Of a stretch of DNA of 64,000 nt, positions 1 to 16,900 are shown in pieces; the stretch's first letter is position 1, and each line of letters starts with the position of its first letter. A program made the translations under genes and the position numbers. This DNA comes from Montifringilla adamsi (lineage: Eukaryota; Chordata; Aves; Passeriformes; Passeridae): assembly GCA_017590115.1 (NCBI GenBank), contig JAGGNK010003335.1:15128494-15192493 (forward strand). The letters run 5' to 3'. The notes beneath the pieces are model-generated. The model ran no database searches. It was not told the DNA's origin and worked only from the letters and a program-made list of their open reading frames with translations.

Positions 1-190
1 GGGGCGGCCCCGGCGGTGCCGGCGGTCCCGGCGGGCCATGGGGGAGCCGCCGGCCGCGCTGCCGCCGCGGGAGCCGCCGGAGCCCGGCAGTGCCTAGCGC
101 AGGCTGCGGGCTTTCTGCAAGTCATCGGGGCCGGCGGACGCGCCCCCGCTGCCCTCCCGCTCCCCCAGCCCAGCGCATCCACTCGGGAAT
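1..190 (+). promoter_or_regulatory. CpG-rich block at window edge, candidate 5' leader or promoter edge
   Basis: The first 180 bases are extremely GC-rich with many CpGs, then change abruptly to a TTTA-rich tract at about 194-230. Position upstream of KCTD16 on the same strand suggests the downstream end of a promoter CpG island or a noncoding 5' exon. I see no strong splice donor in it. The true transcription start probably lies off the window. A short open frame here looks like a composition effect, not a gene. Confidence 0.45.
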
Positions 191-4427
<4,237 letters not shown>

Positions 4428-4776
4428 AGGATCAGCCTGGCACTGCCAGCCCTGAGCCCAGGATCAGCCTGGCACTGCCAGCCCCATGCCCAGGATCAGC
4501 CTGGCACTGCCAGCCCCACGCCCAGGATCAGCCTGGCACTGCCAGCCCCATGCCCAGGATCAGCCTGGCACTGCCAGGCCTGAGCCCAGGATCAGCCTGG
4601 CACTGCCAGCCCCATGCCCAGGATCAGCCTGGCACTGCCAGCCCCATGCCCAGGATCAGCCTGGCACTGCCAGCCCTGAGCCCAGGATCAGCCTGGCACT
4701 GCCAGCCCCATGCCCAGGATCAGCCTGGCACTGCCAGCCCTGAGCCCAGGATCAGCCTGGCACTGCCAGCCCTGAG
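4428..4776. repeat. 32-bp minisatellite, about 11 copies
   Basis: The unit begins AGGATCAGCCTGGCACTGCC and ends in alternating CCTGAGCCC or CCCATGCCC. Two variant unit types are interspersed. Because 32 is not a multiple of 3, the array reads through open frames in all three frames on this strand, giving repeated DQPGTAS and SAWHCQ peptides that are not real proteins. Confidence 0.95.
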
Positions 4777-7040
4777 CTGTTTGCTGAGGAGAGCCCGGGG
4801 CAGGGGCACAGCAGGGGCACAGCCAGGCTCCAGCCAGCCCCCCATGGGCTGAGGCAGGGCTTGGGGACAGGCTGGCATGGGCCAGCAGAGCCACCCCTGA
4901 GCAGTGCTGTGACACACAGCTCCCGTGGGGGTGGCACGGGGGTGGGCACGGGGCACTGCCAGGCTCCTGCTCGCAGGAGGGGAGGGGGGTGAGAGCTGAG
5001 GGGCTGCTCATGCATTTCCTTTCCCTCTGGCTTCTCCTATAGCAAAGACATTTCCTTACATTTTCTACTGGCTATGGATTTCTGACCAGGACCATTTTAT
5101 GGGTTCCCCCCCCACTATTGCTTGAATGATCTTAAAGTAAAACCTCATCTCCAAGCTCTCTCATTTTTGAAGAGGGTGAACAGCCTCTGCTCGGGTCTTC
5201 ATTTCACCTGTTTTCAGCCTTTATAATGTGATGAACTGAAAGTGTGCGCTCGAACATCTGGTGACATCTGGTGGTGTTGGGGGCGGGGGCTGTGACAGCG
5301 GCCGGGCTGGCTCAGCCCCCCAGAGCCTGGCCCCGTTCCTGGGCCGTGGCAGCACAAACCAGCACTCTGCCTCCTCCCAGTCCCACAGCTGTGCCAGCAC
5401 TGGGGTGGCACCCTGAGCGTGGCTGCTGGGACTGCCAGGAGAGCAGAACAGCGGCGTGGGAAGGGACAGGGCCTGAGCTTCTGCCAGCAGCGCCGTGACA
5501 CAGCGGATGTGTGTGCCTGTGCCTGAGGGCAGCTGGGACCTCAGGGACATGGCCAGGCATGGCATGGCATGGCATGGCATGGCATGAAACTGCCTGCCAG
5601 CCCCATCTCACGTGGCTATTCCCCAGCACCCTGGAGCAGTGTCCCACCTCTCTCTGAGAGAGGCTGACAGTCAGGATGGTTTCTCTGATTTGGTGGAGCC
5701 TTTCCTTGCACTGGCCCTTTCACAGCTGCACACAGGGAGCATTCCAGGCACTGCAGATGTGCAAAGGAAGCGGTGAGATGTTGCTGGTGCTGTAGCTCTG
5801 GAAGCCAAGGATGGATGAATGATGCTCCTGCAGGCCCAGTGCTCTCTGCTCACTCTGGGACCCTGGGGATGCTGGGCCCCACCTCGCTCTGTGCAGGAGC
5901 TGGCCAGGTGTGCCTTGCAGCTGCTGGCAGGAGGCTGATGGGCAGAGATGTTGGTGAAGTAGGCCTCAGAGTGTCCTGGGATAAACAGATGAATCCTCTT
6001 GGGTGGGGACGTGCAGGAGGAAGGAGAAATGTCAGGTGATATTCCCCGATGCCTGTCCCTTGGACACCGTTCCCTGGGATAATCCTGGTGTCTGCTTTAC
6101 AGCAGGATCCATTTGGGATTGCTGCAGCCAGCTGGGGCCTGTCACTGTGCATGTGTGGCTGAGCTAAAGGATCCCATACTGATGTGCCTACCACTGACTC
6201 ATAAATTCATTGTGTGGCAGAAATTTGACTCACAAAACGGAGCAGTCTTTGCACGGTGACACCCACAGCTGTGCTGTCAAACGGGCAAGATGTGGGAGAG
6301 GAACATCTCCCAGTTCTCTTTAAACCAATACTGTCACATGGTCCAGGAGCTGCTTCTGTCTGGTTTCAAATCAGTGAAGATCAAAATGACCCCAAAGTGA
6401 GCAAAATGAAGTCTAATCCAATGAATAATGCGAGCTTCTTCCCTGCTGACAGGAGATGTTTCTGTTTCCAGGTAATTATTGTCATCATCGGTGCCTCTGG
6501 TTCCTCTTGCCAAAGCAAACCCTCTCACCAGGATGATCATCTGCAGGTGCTGGGGCTGCCACCAGCCAGGTCTGTCAGTCTGTTCATGGCTGAAGGACCT
6601 TGCTCCAAGCTTTTTTGCTCTCCCAGTTTGTCAGGGCAAACTGAAAAACCTGCAGAGTTGTTGATTAGAGTTATTCCATAGATGAAAAAAGCTGTTATTT
6701 ATTGGAAACCAGTTGTGTCAAGTCTGACTGTCAGATTAGGCCAAGAATCTGCTGCTCAGTGAGCAAGCAAAGCAAAACTGGACAAAAGACTCGGTTGGAT
6801 TTAGGGCTCAGAGTTTGTTCTAACAATGTACAGAAAGTGACGGTGGGGGGGCAGCAAGGATGGCTTTGGCTCCTGGCCTGTGTCTGCCCAGTGCTCACTG
6901 ACCCTCAGGTGTGACCCTCGTGCACTGCCACGTGTCTGTCCACACCTGTCCCCCTGCTCCAAGCGCCTCCAGCCACGGGGACAACCCCTGGCCCAGCAGC
7001 TGCACAGCAGCCAGGCAGGCTGCTGCCAAGGAGGAGCCGT
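4777..7040. other. Intron, one short pentanucleotide repeat only
   Basis: GC-rich unique-looking sequence to about 5.6 kb, then more balanced. It contains six perfect copies of GGCAT at 5556-5585. No coding, RNA or transposon feature is recognised. Confidence 0.4.
5556..5585. repeat. (GGCAT)6 pentanucleotide microsatellite
   Basis: Six perfect GGCAT copies. Likely length-polymorphic. Confidence 0.95.
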
Positions 7041-7276
7041 GTCCCCCTGTCCCTCTGTCCCCCTGTCCCTCAGTCCCTCAGTCCCTCTGTCCCTCAGTCC
7101 CCCTGTCTCTCCATCCCTCTGTCCCCCTGTCCCCCTGTCCCTCTGTTCCCCTGTCCCTCTGTCTCCCTGTCCCCCTGTCCCTCTGTCACCCTGTCCCTCT
7201 GTCCCTCAGTCCCTCTGTCCCTCAGTCCCCCTGTCTCTCCATCCCTCTGTCCCCCTGTCCCCCTGTCCCTCTGTCC
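7041..7276. repeat. 8-bp-unit minisatellite with 128-bp higher-order duplication
   Basis: The base unit is GTCCCTCT, GTCCCCCT or GTCCCTCA. A block of at least 66 bp starting at 7081, carrying the distinctive TCTCTCCATCC variant, recurs at 7209, exactly 128 bp (16 units) later. This shows a larger duplication on top of unit slippage. Confidence 0.93.
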
Positions 7277-10200
7277 GTGACTCTGGGGAAGGAAGGGCTC
7301 TGTGGCTGAGGAGATAAACCAGCACTGCCTGCAGCCGTGCCCAGCGGGTTGTGGCCTGCCGTTTGTGTGTTCCCTCCCTTCCCAAGGTGCCAGGAGGGCA
7401 GCGTGCCAGGGGCACTGGAGTGCCAGAGGCACTGGAAACACCCCCGTGGGGCCGGTGCAGCCAGGGCCTGGCCGTGGGCACAGCTCTGGGCACATCCTGG
7501 CTGTCCCCAGCCACCGACGCTGCCACAGGGCCAGCGGGGAGGGACTGGAGGCACGGCAGTGCTGCTGCTGCTGCTCTGTGATCCAGAAAAAGACCACAGT
7601 GACTAACAGATTAACCAAGGAGAGCTGGCATTTAGGGGGGGAAAAATCAATGTATTTGGAAGTGCAGCCTTGAGCTGGCCGTGTGCCAGGAGCAGCACAC
7701 GAGGTCCCACAGCCCCGTGTGGCAGCTGAGCAGGGTTTGCTGTGCTGGAAGCAGCAGTGTGCCAGGCAGGGTGTGGGCATGGGGAATGCCCGCTCTGCTG
7801 CCCCGGGGTGGCACTCCTGGCCGGGGTGAGCCATTCCCTGGGCAGGGCTGGGAGGGCTCCCTGCAGCCCCTTCCTGCGGCTCCTTCAGCCTGGTGAGGGC
7901 TGGCCCCTTCCAGAGTTTGCTGAAATGTAGCTGTGGGTCTCAGGAAAACAGAATCAGAGAGAGTGAAGGAGTGCAAATGAGAAAACACGGCCCGGCATTT
8001 GCCGTTCAATAAATACCAGCAACATATTGTGCACACAGACAAACACTTCCTTGCAGCAGGTTGGGTTTTTTCTGTCCAGCCATCCTGGATTTGTTTAATT
8101 TTGTAACCACAATATTTTCTCAGTTTCTCCTCTTTTTTTTTTTTTCGGCTTTTCAAGTTCAAGGCTAACGTACAGTAAATACGGAGACACGAAGGATAAT
8201 CTAAATTACATCTTTGCACACAGAAAGAAGATCCCTTTTTTCTTTGAGCTTTCTTGCTCAAAATTGTATTTTTTATGAAAGAAGAAAATAGACTAAAGTG
8301 CTTTAGGCTTGGTGGAGTCACTTCAATTGTCACTGAGGTGTAATGCTGCCTGAGCTGGCCAGACCCAAGAATCCTGTGGCAGTGATTGCCCTGCTACTTT
8401 CAGATGTACTCGAGTTAATTCTGAATTACACTCAACCATCGCTGCCATTACTGGGCCTCCTAACGCTGCTCCCAGTGCTAAAGGGACAGAGGAGCTGAAG
8501 CTGCAGAACTCCTCGGTAGGGGAGGGTGCTCAGGGGATGATTTGGGAAGAGCTGAACACCTGGAACACCTCCTGGCTTCACCCAGGGCCGCTCTGAGGCC
8601 TCAGGGTGGTACAGGAGCTCAGTGCTGGGGTGACGTGTCCCTTCCTGGCCCAGGGCAGGAGCCTGGCGTGCTCCCAGGCTCGCGGGCCTGGCTGAGCCTT
8701 CCCAGCACTCTGGGCTTACACAGAGGCACTTTTCACCAGGGTGTGGAGAACAGGGCTTGCAACCCAACCCATTCCATGGTTCCATGGCTCTGTGGCTTCT
8801 GGAACAAGCATCCCTTGGAGTGATTGTCCCCTGGAGTGATTGTCCCTTGGCTTTATCTCTGCTAGCAGGGGCTGAGGAAATGGAGTAGAGAATGCCCAGC
8901 AGAGCCCTGGCCGGGCTCTTTTCCTTAGTTTCCCCAAAGCAGCTTGCTAAGTCAGCTGTCCAACAGCGTTTGAAGCAGAGTGAGAAGTCTGGAGCTGTTA
9001 GCACTGTTTTGCATTTCAGTAGCTGGTCCAGGCTGGGTTGAAATGCCCACAAATGTAAATTGGTCAATTGGAGGGTGCCCCTGCTGACCCCTCTCTATCG
9101 ACTCTCGCTCATGTCCTTCCCATCCAGGAGCTGCTCATACATCACTCGTGTTACAGATTTCCCTGCACTGCCTGTGACTCTCCTAACGACGTGATTAACG
9201 ATTTCCAGGAGCTCATTGATTAGCTGTTAGGGCAGCTGAAAAATTCCTCTGCCAGAAACAAAGTGAGGAGAAGTCTGGCCATCCTGGTCTGCAATCCATC
9301 CTGGCAATCCTGCTGCTGTGATGTTGGAAAGTGAGTACAACATCCCCAAACACTAAATCCCAAGGAGGAGAATGCTCCTGAGCTCTGGGGAGTGTTCCTG
9401 GAACAGTCAGGAGGGAGCAGCAGCCTGAGGGACGCTCCCACCCCGGGCCTGAGCAGGGTCAGAGCAGGGAGCAGACCCAGCACTGCCCTCCTGGTTCAGG
9501 CTTTGGCCAGGGCCTCAAAGTCGAGTTTAGAGAAAAAAATCCTCTCTGCATATTTTGGAGGAGACTCATTTCAGGACTTCAGATCGAATTTCCATCAATC
9601 TGAATCAGAGTGTATTTTTACAGTGGAATTAAATCAGGCTGAAATAGAACCCAGTGGAACATGCTGATTTTGACTGAATTTTGCACTTTAAATATTTCCA
9701 AAGCCAAAAACTCCAAGCAAATCTTGAGTGAGGAAAGACCACACCACCAGAGATCTTGGGAACGTGTTTGTGCTCCTGCAAAGGGACTGTCACTGGATTT
9801 CTCTCAGCTCAGAGCTTTCACTGCTGTGGGCAAGTCCAGCACTGGTCCCTTGAAGGATCTCAGAGGCTGATCCCGAGGCAGGGAGGTGAACATGGCTTAT
9901 TGCAAATCTGCCCTTTGATGCTCCTGTAAAAATGTGATTTTTGACCACCACTAACACTAAATCTACCACCAGGACCCATGATGGGGCTCTCACAGACAGC
10001 TGGAGCAGGATTTTCTCTCTCAGTGCCATTGCCTCAGTGTGTTGCCATGTGGCAGCTGAGTGTAGGGGAAACACTGAGGTGCCTCACTGAAGGTCTCAGA
10101 CCCCCTTGTTCTAACGTGCCAAAATCAATCACAAGGAATTTGAGGAGTTACTGCTTGTTCTAAATGTTGGCTTTGGTTTTCTTTGGTTGTGTCTCCTGAC

Positions 10201-10744
10201 CATCAGTCAGTGCAGGGAGCTGGGCCTCAAGAGGCTGCCTGGTGCTTTTTCCTTTGGTTTGATGTTACAGCATAATTGTGGGGAAAATAAATGACCATTG
10301 TCCTCCTGTGGAACTGCAGAGGGAATTCTGTTTCTGAATTAATGGTCCGGTGGTTGTCAGCGGTAACGTAATTTTTATGCATAAATAATGCCATTTATTG
10401 TATTATTGATGCCCTTTCTTGTTGATGGTTTTTAGAGTCAGAAGAGCAGCTCTGAGGAGCTCGGGCTGATGGCAGGGGCTGTGCTGAGCCCAGCAGAGCT
10501 GCAGCAGCTCCCCAGTGCAGAGCTGGCCCAGCATTCGTGCAGCTCTGCCCTGGCAGTGTGTGCTCCCACGGGGCTGGCTAATTGGAAAGGCTGCCATGGT
10601 GAATCTCTCGTTGTGACACAGGGAATGTATTTAATGTGCTTTGCTTAACAGCAGCTGGGCTGCCTTAGAGGTCACTGTCGGAAAAATGTTGCTGAAAACT
10701 TCTTGGAACTTGGGTTCCTTCAGTCTCAGGAGTTTGACTGTGAC
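7277..10744. other. Intron, unique-looking, two AT-rich blocks
   Basis: No gene recognised. AT-rich blocks lie at about 7980-8335 and 9520-9720. The block at 10320-10420 (with AATTTTTATGCATAAATAATG) is also AT-rich, and could be conserved noncoding DNA. A long open frame on the minus strand through 7647-8333 has no recognisable domain. Confidence 0.4.
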
Positions 10745-11350
10745 AAGCTGTCACAGAGTCCCAGAATCCCAGGATCCCTGAGACTGGAAAAGCCCTCCCA
10801 GCCCAGCAAGTCCCAGCTGTGCCCTGTCCCCAGCCCAGAGCCCCGAGTGCCACCTCCAGCCCTTCCTGGGACACTCCAGGGATGGGCACTCCAAACCTCC
10901 CTGGGCAGTTCCAGTGCCTGAGCACCCTTTCCATGGGGAAATTCCTGCTGTGCTCACCCTGAGCCTGCCCTGGCCCAGCCTGGGGCCGTTCCCTCTGCTC
11001 CTGTCCCTGTTCCCTGGAGCACAGCCCGACCCCCTGGCTGTCCCCTCCTGGCAGGAGCTGTGCAGAGCCACAAGGGCCCCTGAGCCTCCTGTGCTCCCGG
11101 CTCAGCCCCTTCCCAGCTCCCTCAGGAATTCTCCAGCCCCTTCCCAGCTCCTTCAAGAATTCTCCAGCCCCTTCCCAGCTCCCTCAGGAATTCTCCAGCC
11201 CTTCCCAGCTCCCTCAGGAATTCTCCAGCCCCTCCAGGGCTCCCCAGAGCTGCCCCAGCCCTGGAGGTGCCCGGCAGTGCCAGTGCAGGAACGGGCACTG
11301 CCCTGGCCCTGCTTTAACCCCAGTGCTCTGCCTGACCCCTCCTGCCAGCA
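10745..11350 (-). mobile_element. CR1 LINE fragment, 5'-truncated, interrupted by a tandem repeat
   Basis: Starts with the CR1 3'-end signature in reverse (CAGAATCCCAGGATCCC, then CTGGAAAAGCCCTCC), continues through GGGACACTCCAGGGATGG and CTCCCTGGGCAG, then GGAGCACAGCCCGACCCC and CAGGAGCTGTGCAGAGCCAC. This order matches CR1 3' regions in birds. It lacks reverse transcriptase and is inactive. The outer limit near 11350 is approximate. Confidence 0.85.
11102..11232. repeat. About 30-bp tandem repeat inside the CR1 fragment
   Basis: About four copies of a unit with CCCTTCCCAGCTCCCTCAGG followed by AATTCTCCAG. The first copy matches the ordinary CR1 order (AGCCCCTTCCCAGCTCCCTCAG), so the array appears to have grown from CR1 sequence. 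Confidence 0.9.
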
Positions 11351-12528
11351 CTGCACACGGTGACTTTGCCTCAATCCTGCCATCACCTCTTGAGCCACAG
11401 CGTCCTGGTGAGAGAGGTTTTGTCCCCAGGCCTGAGGAACTCCCCTGGGCACTGTTTAACCCAGCCCACGTGCAGCCCACGGGTGGCTTTGCTCTCCCTG
11501 GCACAGCCACCATTACCAGGATGCAAAACCTCTCCTTTCTAGCTGGGAGAAGAGCAGTTTCCAGGTATTCTTGATTTCATTAATTTGTGAGCATTCAGGA
11601 GAACAAACCCTCTATTCTCTCAAGTCAATGCACTTGTATTACGTGAGGATTAAATCACTCCCTTCCCTCAGAGCAGAGTCTGCAGACAGAAACCTTCTAT
11701 GCCTTCCCTTGTGTAGACAAAGAGTATTTAAATAAGGATGCTGATCAAAATGCTTTCACTGGTAAGGACTTGATTAAAGAATCTGCTGCTTTAGAGTCCT
11801 GTAGGTGAAGGCAGAAGTCAAGAGGTGCCATTTCGTGCAGAGAGATTGAAGAGTTCGTTTAAGTTTGGTGTGTGGGAGGAATTTTCACAACTCAGTGACA
11901 TCTCCAGGGCTGGGGAGAGCCCAGGTGCCAGATCTAGTGGAAGTCACTGGTGGAGAGGATCAAACCCTGCTCTACCTTATTTCCATTTCTAAATCTTCAA
12001 AATACTTGGCTTGTTCCTAGGAAGCATCATTTCACTTTACACAAGTTTTCTGTGTTTAAGAAGCCCTAATAATCCTTGCTGTGCTGAGACCAGAAGGACT
12101 GGAGCTGATCCACTCGAAACTGTCAATAACTGCCTCCCTTCCCTCCAGCAGCATCCCACGTGTCCCTGGCAGGCTGCAGGGAGGCAGGTGGCACGTTGGC
12201 AGCCAGGCCCTGCTCTGGGGGAGGGTGACAGATTTGCCCACCTCTCCCTGAGCAGCTCCACAGCCTCTTTGGTTCCTGCAGATAAGCCAGGGGATCCAGG
12301 GCTGGCTGAGGCTGCTCTGTTCCTGTCATGGGATGGTTCCCACCCCTGGGAATGCCTGCTGCACGCTGTGCCAGCCCCACACAGATTCACTGCAGGAGCA
12401 CTCTGCCTGTGGAGCCACAACAGCAGACGGGGCCAGCCCCAGCCTGGCTGCCAGCAGCCCTGGCTCCACAGCATCCCTGGCTGGCAGCACAGCAGCCCGG
12501 GCTTCAGCTGAACGCTGCTGGTCCTGCT

Positions 12529-12572
12529 TTCCCTTCCCTTCCCTTCCCTTCCCTTCCCTTCCCTTCCCTTCC
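12529..12572. repeat. (CCCTT)n pentanucleotide repeat
   Basis: About nine CCCTT copies, directly abutting a CR1 tail. Confidence 0.94.
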
Positions 12573-12573
12573 T

Positions 12574-12652
12574 GCCCATGGCAGGGGTGGCACTGCCTGG
12601 GCTTTAAGGTCCCTTCCAGCCCAAAGCATGAATGGTTCTGGGACTCCATGAC
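12574..12652 (+). mobile_element. CR1 3' tail
   Basis: GCCCATGGCAGGGGTGGCA, then TTTAAGGTCCCTTCCAGCCC and a degenerate TTCTGGGACTCC end: the order of the CR1 3' end, plus orientation. Confidence 0.8.
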
Positions 12653-13554
12653 ACTGAAGTGTGTCTAAAAACATTCCCAGATTTTCTTTGCAAGAGGATA
12701 ATCAACCCACAGGCAGAGAGGGAAGAGCAAACCCTCCCCCCAAGCCTTTGGAAGCAGCCTCTGCTGATGGAAATGCAGCAGAAATCCAGAATTCTCCCGA
12801 GGAAAGCTAAAAGCTACATGGCAGACAGTAAATAAATAATTGCAGGGAAACATTGCACATAGATTTCTTGGGGAACAGAACTTAATTAAATTTTGTGAAC
12901 ATGCCTACAGAGTTCCATTGATCAGGAAAAAATGGATATGGGCTACGTCTGTAAGATTTACTTGCTTGGTTGTGTTTTGCCTTTCTTCCCTCCCTCAGCT
13001 TCATTCACTTTATATCCTGCAGTGGTGAGGGAGCACATTTCTGGTTTTCCTCTGTGAAGAAATTGATTCTGGGCAGCACAGGACATGATGTATGGTTTGT
13101 AACTCTACAATATTGCTAAGTAAAAAAAAAAAATCACTGAAGAAGGCCATGTAGATATTATATTAATTTCCATTTTAAAATGGATTTCTTCCCACTAGGA
13201 CCAATAAAAAATGTGCAAAGACTTTCAACAACCTCTCTAGTAATGATTAATTAAAAGATGGGATAAATCTTGCTAGGCTAATTTAGCAAAGTAGGTTTTT
13301 TTAGACACTTCACGGGACAATTTTTGCCATTGAATCCAAACTTATACCTGATTTCACAGTAGCAGCCACTCTGGCTCAGGCTGGGATCTCAGCACCTGTT
13401 TGTCACCATGACCAGAGGCGGGCAGGAGTGTGGCTGGTGCCTGGCAGAGGAGCAGAGGAGCTGGGCAGCCACAGGGCACAGGGTGGTGCCAGCACAGGGC
13501 ACAGGGTGGTGCCAGGGGCTGCACCTGCACTGTGGTGGGGATGGGGCCCCATTG

Positions 13555-13918
13555 CAAGGCTGATCCCTTCTGGAAGGGCTGATCCCTCTTCTGGAAGGGC
13601 TGATCCCTCCTGGAAGGGCTGATCCCTGCTGGAAGGGCTGATCCTCCTCAGGAATGGCTGATCCCCCTCAGGAAGGGCTGATCCTCCTCAGGAATGGCTG
13701 ATCCCCCTCTGGAAGGGCTGATCCCCCTCTGGAAGGGCTGATCCCTTCTGGAAGGGCTGATCCCCCTCTGGAAGGGCTGATCCCTTCTGGAAGGGCTGAT
13801 CCCCCTCTGGAAGGGCTGATCCCTCCTGGAAGGGCTGATCTTCCTCAGGAATGGCTGATCCCCACTCTGGAAGGGCTGATCCCCCTCAGGAATGGCTGAT
13901 CCCCCTCTGGAAGGGCTG
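13555..13918. repeat. 18-20-bp minisatellite, about 18 copies
   Basis: Units are variants of GGAAGGGCTGATCCCCCTCT, with CAGGAAT and CTGGAAG subtypes interspersed and lengths varying from 18 to 22 bp. Confidence 0.95.
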
Positions 13919-16900
13919 CACATGCTGCTGACTCTGCAGGTTGGCAAATGGGTGCTGCTGTGCAGAACAAAAGGTATTCCATGAGAACCCAGAGGATTTT
14001 TTTCTGTTCATATTTTACTGTTCAGGTGTCCTGCCCAAATTTCCATCAGGGCTGTGGGGGCTCCCGGGGTGCTGCTGGTGCTGCTTCCCCACCCTGGGGA
14101 GCAGAAGCCCCTGGTTTGCTGTGCCTGAGCTGGCCCCAGGTCGTTCCCCTCCCAGTAAAGCCCAGCCCCAGCAGGAGGTTGGTAAGTGAGGGGGCTGCTG
14201 TCCTTGCTGCAGGATTGGGAGCTGGCATATTGGTGAGGCATAAAAATTCCAATGGAACAGATGGTGTCAGGATTTTAACTTATGTTTATGAGATGCAGAT
14301 GGTCCAAGGAGTGAACTTGTTCACCAGTTATTTTTATTTTGAACAGGTTAAGAACAAATTACTCTTTGACTATTGTTGTTACTGCTCTGCTTGTCATTTC
14401 TTCTTTCCCTGAGTGTGTTTATATGTGTGCATATGTACAAGTCTCAGAATCTCTTTTCCATGGAATGACAGACTGAAATAGCCCGATTTCTGCCTAAAAC
14501 TCCTCTCTCTATATTTTATTTACGGTTCCCATGTGCTCAGCCCAAGCTCCTGTGGAAGAACTGTCCCTGTGCCCAGGGCAGCTCACGGAGGCAGAGCTGG
14601 CTCCCAGCCCTGCACACCTGGGGGGTGTTGGTGAGGATGGCAGGGCAGGTTTCTGCTCTTGGTTGCACTGGAATAACCCCAGGCTGACCCCACTTTTACA
14701 CCAGTAAGGATGTGATTGTCTAACCCTGTCATGAAACATGGGGTTGTATTTTTGTCATAATTTATACGCTTGTTCCATTTTTAATAGAAAGAAAATACAT
14801 GTACTGCTACAAATTATTAATGTCCTCCTGAATATTTTACACCCACCACACAGGACTAATTTTCATGTGAAGGCCCCAGTGCTTGGCCCTGTGTACGTTT
14901 TCCAGCCTGGTGCCCCTGTCCTGTGTCACACACTCAGGGAGGGACCCAGGAGCTCCCTTTCAGCCCATGCCCATGTGCCAGCCTGGGCTGTGCCTGGGCT
15001 CTGTCCCTGCTGGGCTGCATTCGGTGGCACCTCCTGGGAGGGTGAGGTGTGCCATGGCACACGGAGCTGCTCCTGCAGGAGGTTTGCTGCGTGCAGCTGG
15101 GCACGGGGATCCGGTGCCAGCTGCTGCTGGTGTTTAATTCAGAGCCCAGAGCAGAGAGCAGGAGAGTCCCAGAGCTCGCTGCGGTTGGAACAAGCTGGAG
15201 GTGTTTGAGATCTGTAGATTGGGGAAAACAACATTTCCCAAGGGTTAAAGCACTGAGGAAGTGTCTGCCCAGCTAACTCCTAACAAGGAATGTATCGCTG
15301 AGGTCTGACTGTGATCAAGTGCCTGGGCCAGCAAAAATAAATCTTCGTCTGTCCCCTGTCCTTGGTGCATTTCCCGTGCCCGGCCTGGAGCACGGCTGCA
15401 GGGAAGGGTCCCAAGAAGCCCACCAACATATGGACAAGGGCAGAGCAGCAGTGCAGGTGTGGGCTAATCAGGTTCACTTATTCCTCCCCCGTGCCTGCTG
15501 CCATTACTCATCCTCTCTCCCGCATGCAAATGTGCAATCACAGATCTCCCTGCTAAAGCCCACGGAGCTTTGGTGGCTCTGCTGCCACCCTCAAACGCAG
15601 CAGCTCTGGGAATGCAGCACTGAGGGGACAGAGGCACCCGGGGACCCTGAGCCCCCTGGCTCAGCTGCCTTGCTGCTCTCACTGGAGGTGGGAAGGGTTT
15701 GGAGGGTGCAGGAGCTGCCTGGGAGCTGCAGGGAGGCTCGGGGGTGCCTGGCCACATCTCCAAAGCTGTGAGACCCCTCGTCCCCGCAGGGCTGGCACGT
15801 CCCCTCTCGCTGGGCCAGCCGAGCTGATGGGCTGGGCTTTGGGGATCCCCCGGAGCACACAAAATCACCCTCCCACCTATTTCTGATAATGAGCATTTTC
15901 CATAATTATCCCGGATAAGATGACATTGACCGAGAAGGCCGTGCCATAGCCAGAGGTGCTGGAGATAATTTGGGTTCCATTGGAGCAGCTGGGCAGGGCT
16001 GAGGGGCAGGGATTGAGGGGAAGGGGCTGAGGGGCAGGGGCTGGGGGGCTGAGGGGAGCACTGCCACTGCTCTGCTCGGGGCTGCAGTGCCCATGGGGGC
16101 TGGGGGTGAGCAATGGGCATTTCAATGTGAACATCACAATGCTGTGAAGGACAGCCACTGCTGTGCCATCTGTGCTGCCCCCTGCCCCAGACACCGGGGC
16201 TTGGCTCTGTGCCCCTGGCAGGAGCTCTCCCTGTGCCCACCAGCCACACCTTCCCCCTCTCAAGCAGAAACGCTTGTTGCTGCTTCTGAACCAGGGGCTT
16301 AGAGAGCTCTGCAATATCAACTTCTTGCACTTTGCACCGTGTTTGAAACCTTGTCTTCAATCCCTGAGCCTCTCTGGCTGCGGGATGGGAGGGCTCTCCC
16401 TCTGCCCCCAGCGCTGACCCTGTGTCTCCATCCCGGGGACCCCCGAGCCGGGGGGGCCGTGCTGTGCCCGGTGTGCCCGGCCCTGCAGGGAGCAGGGTGC
16501 AGCCTCACAGCGCTCCTGTCCCTGCTGGCAGCGCTGGGGATGCTCCCCGGACACAGCCTTGGGCTGCCCCATCCGTCCTGCCGAGCTGCCACACTCCCTC
16601 CTGCTCCCTGCCAGCCGTGCCCCGGGGTCAGGGCTTCAGGGGGCTCTGCCCAGGGGTTCCTGTCCCACTCTGCCCTTCCCTCACATCCCTGCAGCTCATC
16701 TCCATGGCTTGGGACAGAGCCGGACCTGAAACCAGAGTCCCTAGGTCTGCCAGGGAAACAGAACTGAATCCCAAGTGTCCTCTACTCTCCGGGGCCATGG
16801 ACCCTCACCTTGCGGCCAGGGAGAATTTCCTGTACCCAAATTTCCTGCACCTGACCCTGCCAGGTTCCTGCACTGCAAGGAATAATCATCAGTATGTTTT

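Larger units (their letters stand above)
11351..13554. other. Intron with short repeats, AT-rich 12.83-13.33 kb
   Basis: Contains a (CCCTT)n microsatellite and a CR1 tail, listed separately. The stretch 12830-13330 is AT-rich, with TTAATTAAAT and ATGATTAATTAAAAG, and looks like candidate regulatory DNA. No gene recognised. Confidence 0.4.

Noticed and set aside
7647..8333. 228-residue minus-strand frame with Lys-rich part
   Set aside because: No domain recognised; the Lys run comes from a poly(T) stretch at about 8132-8145.
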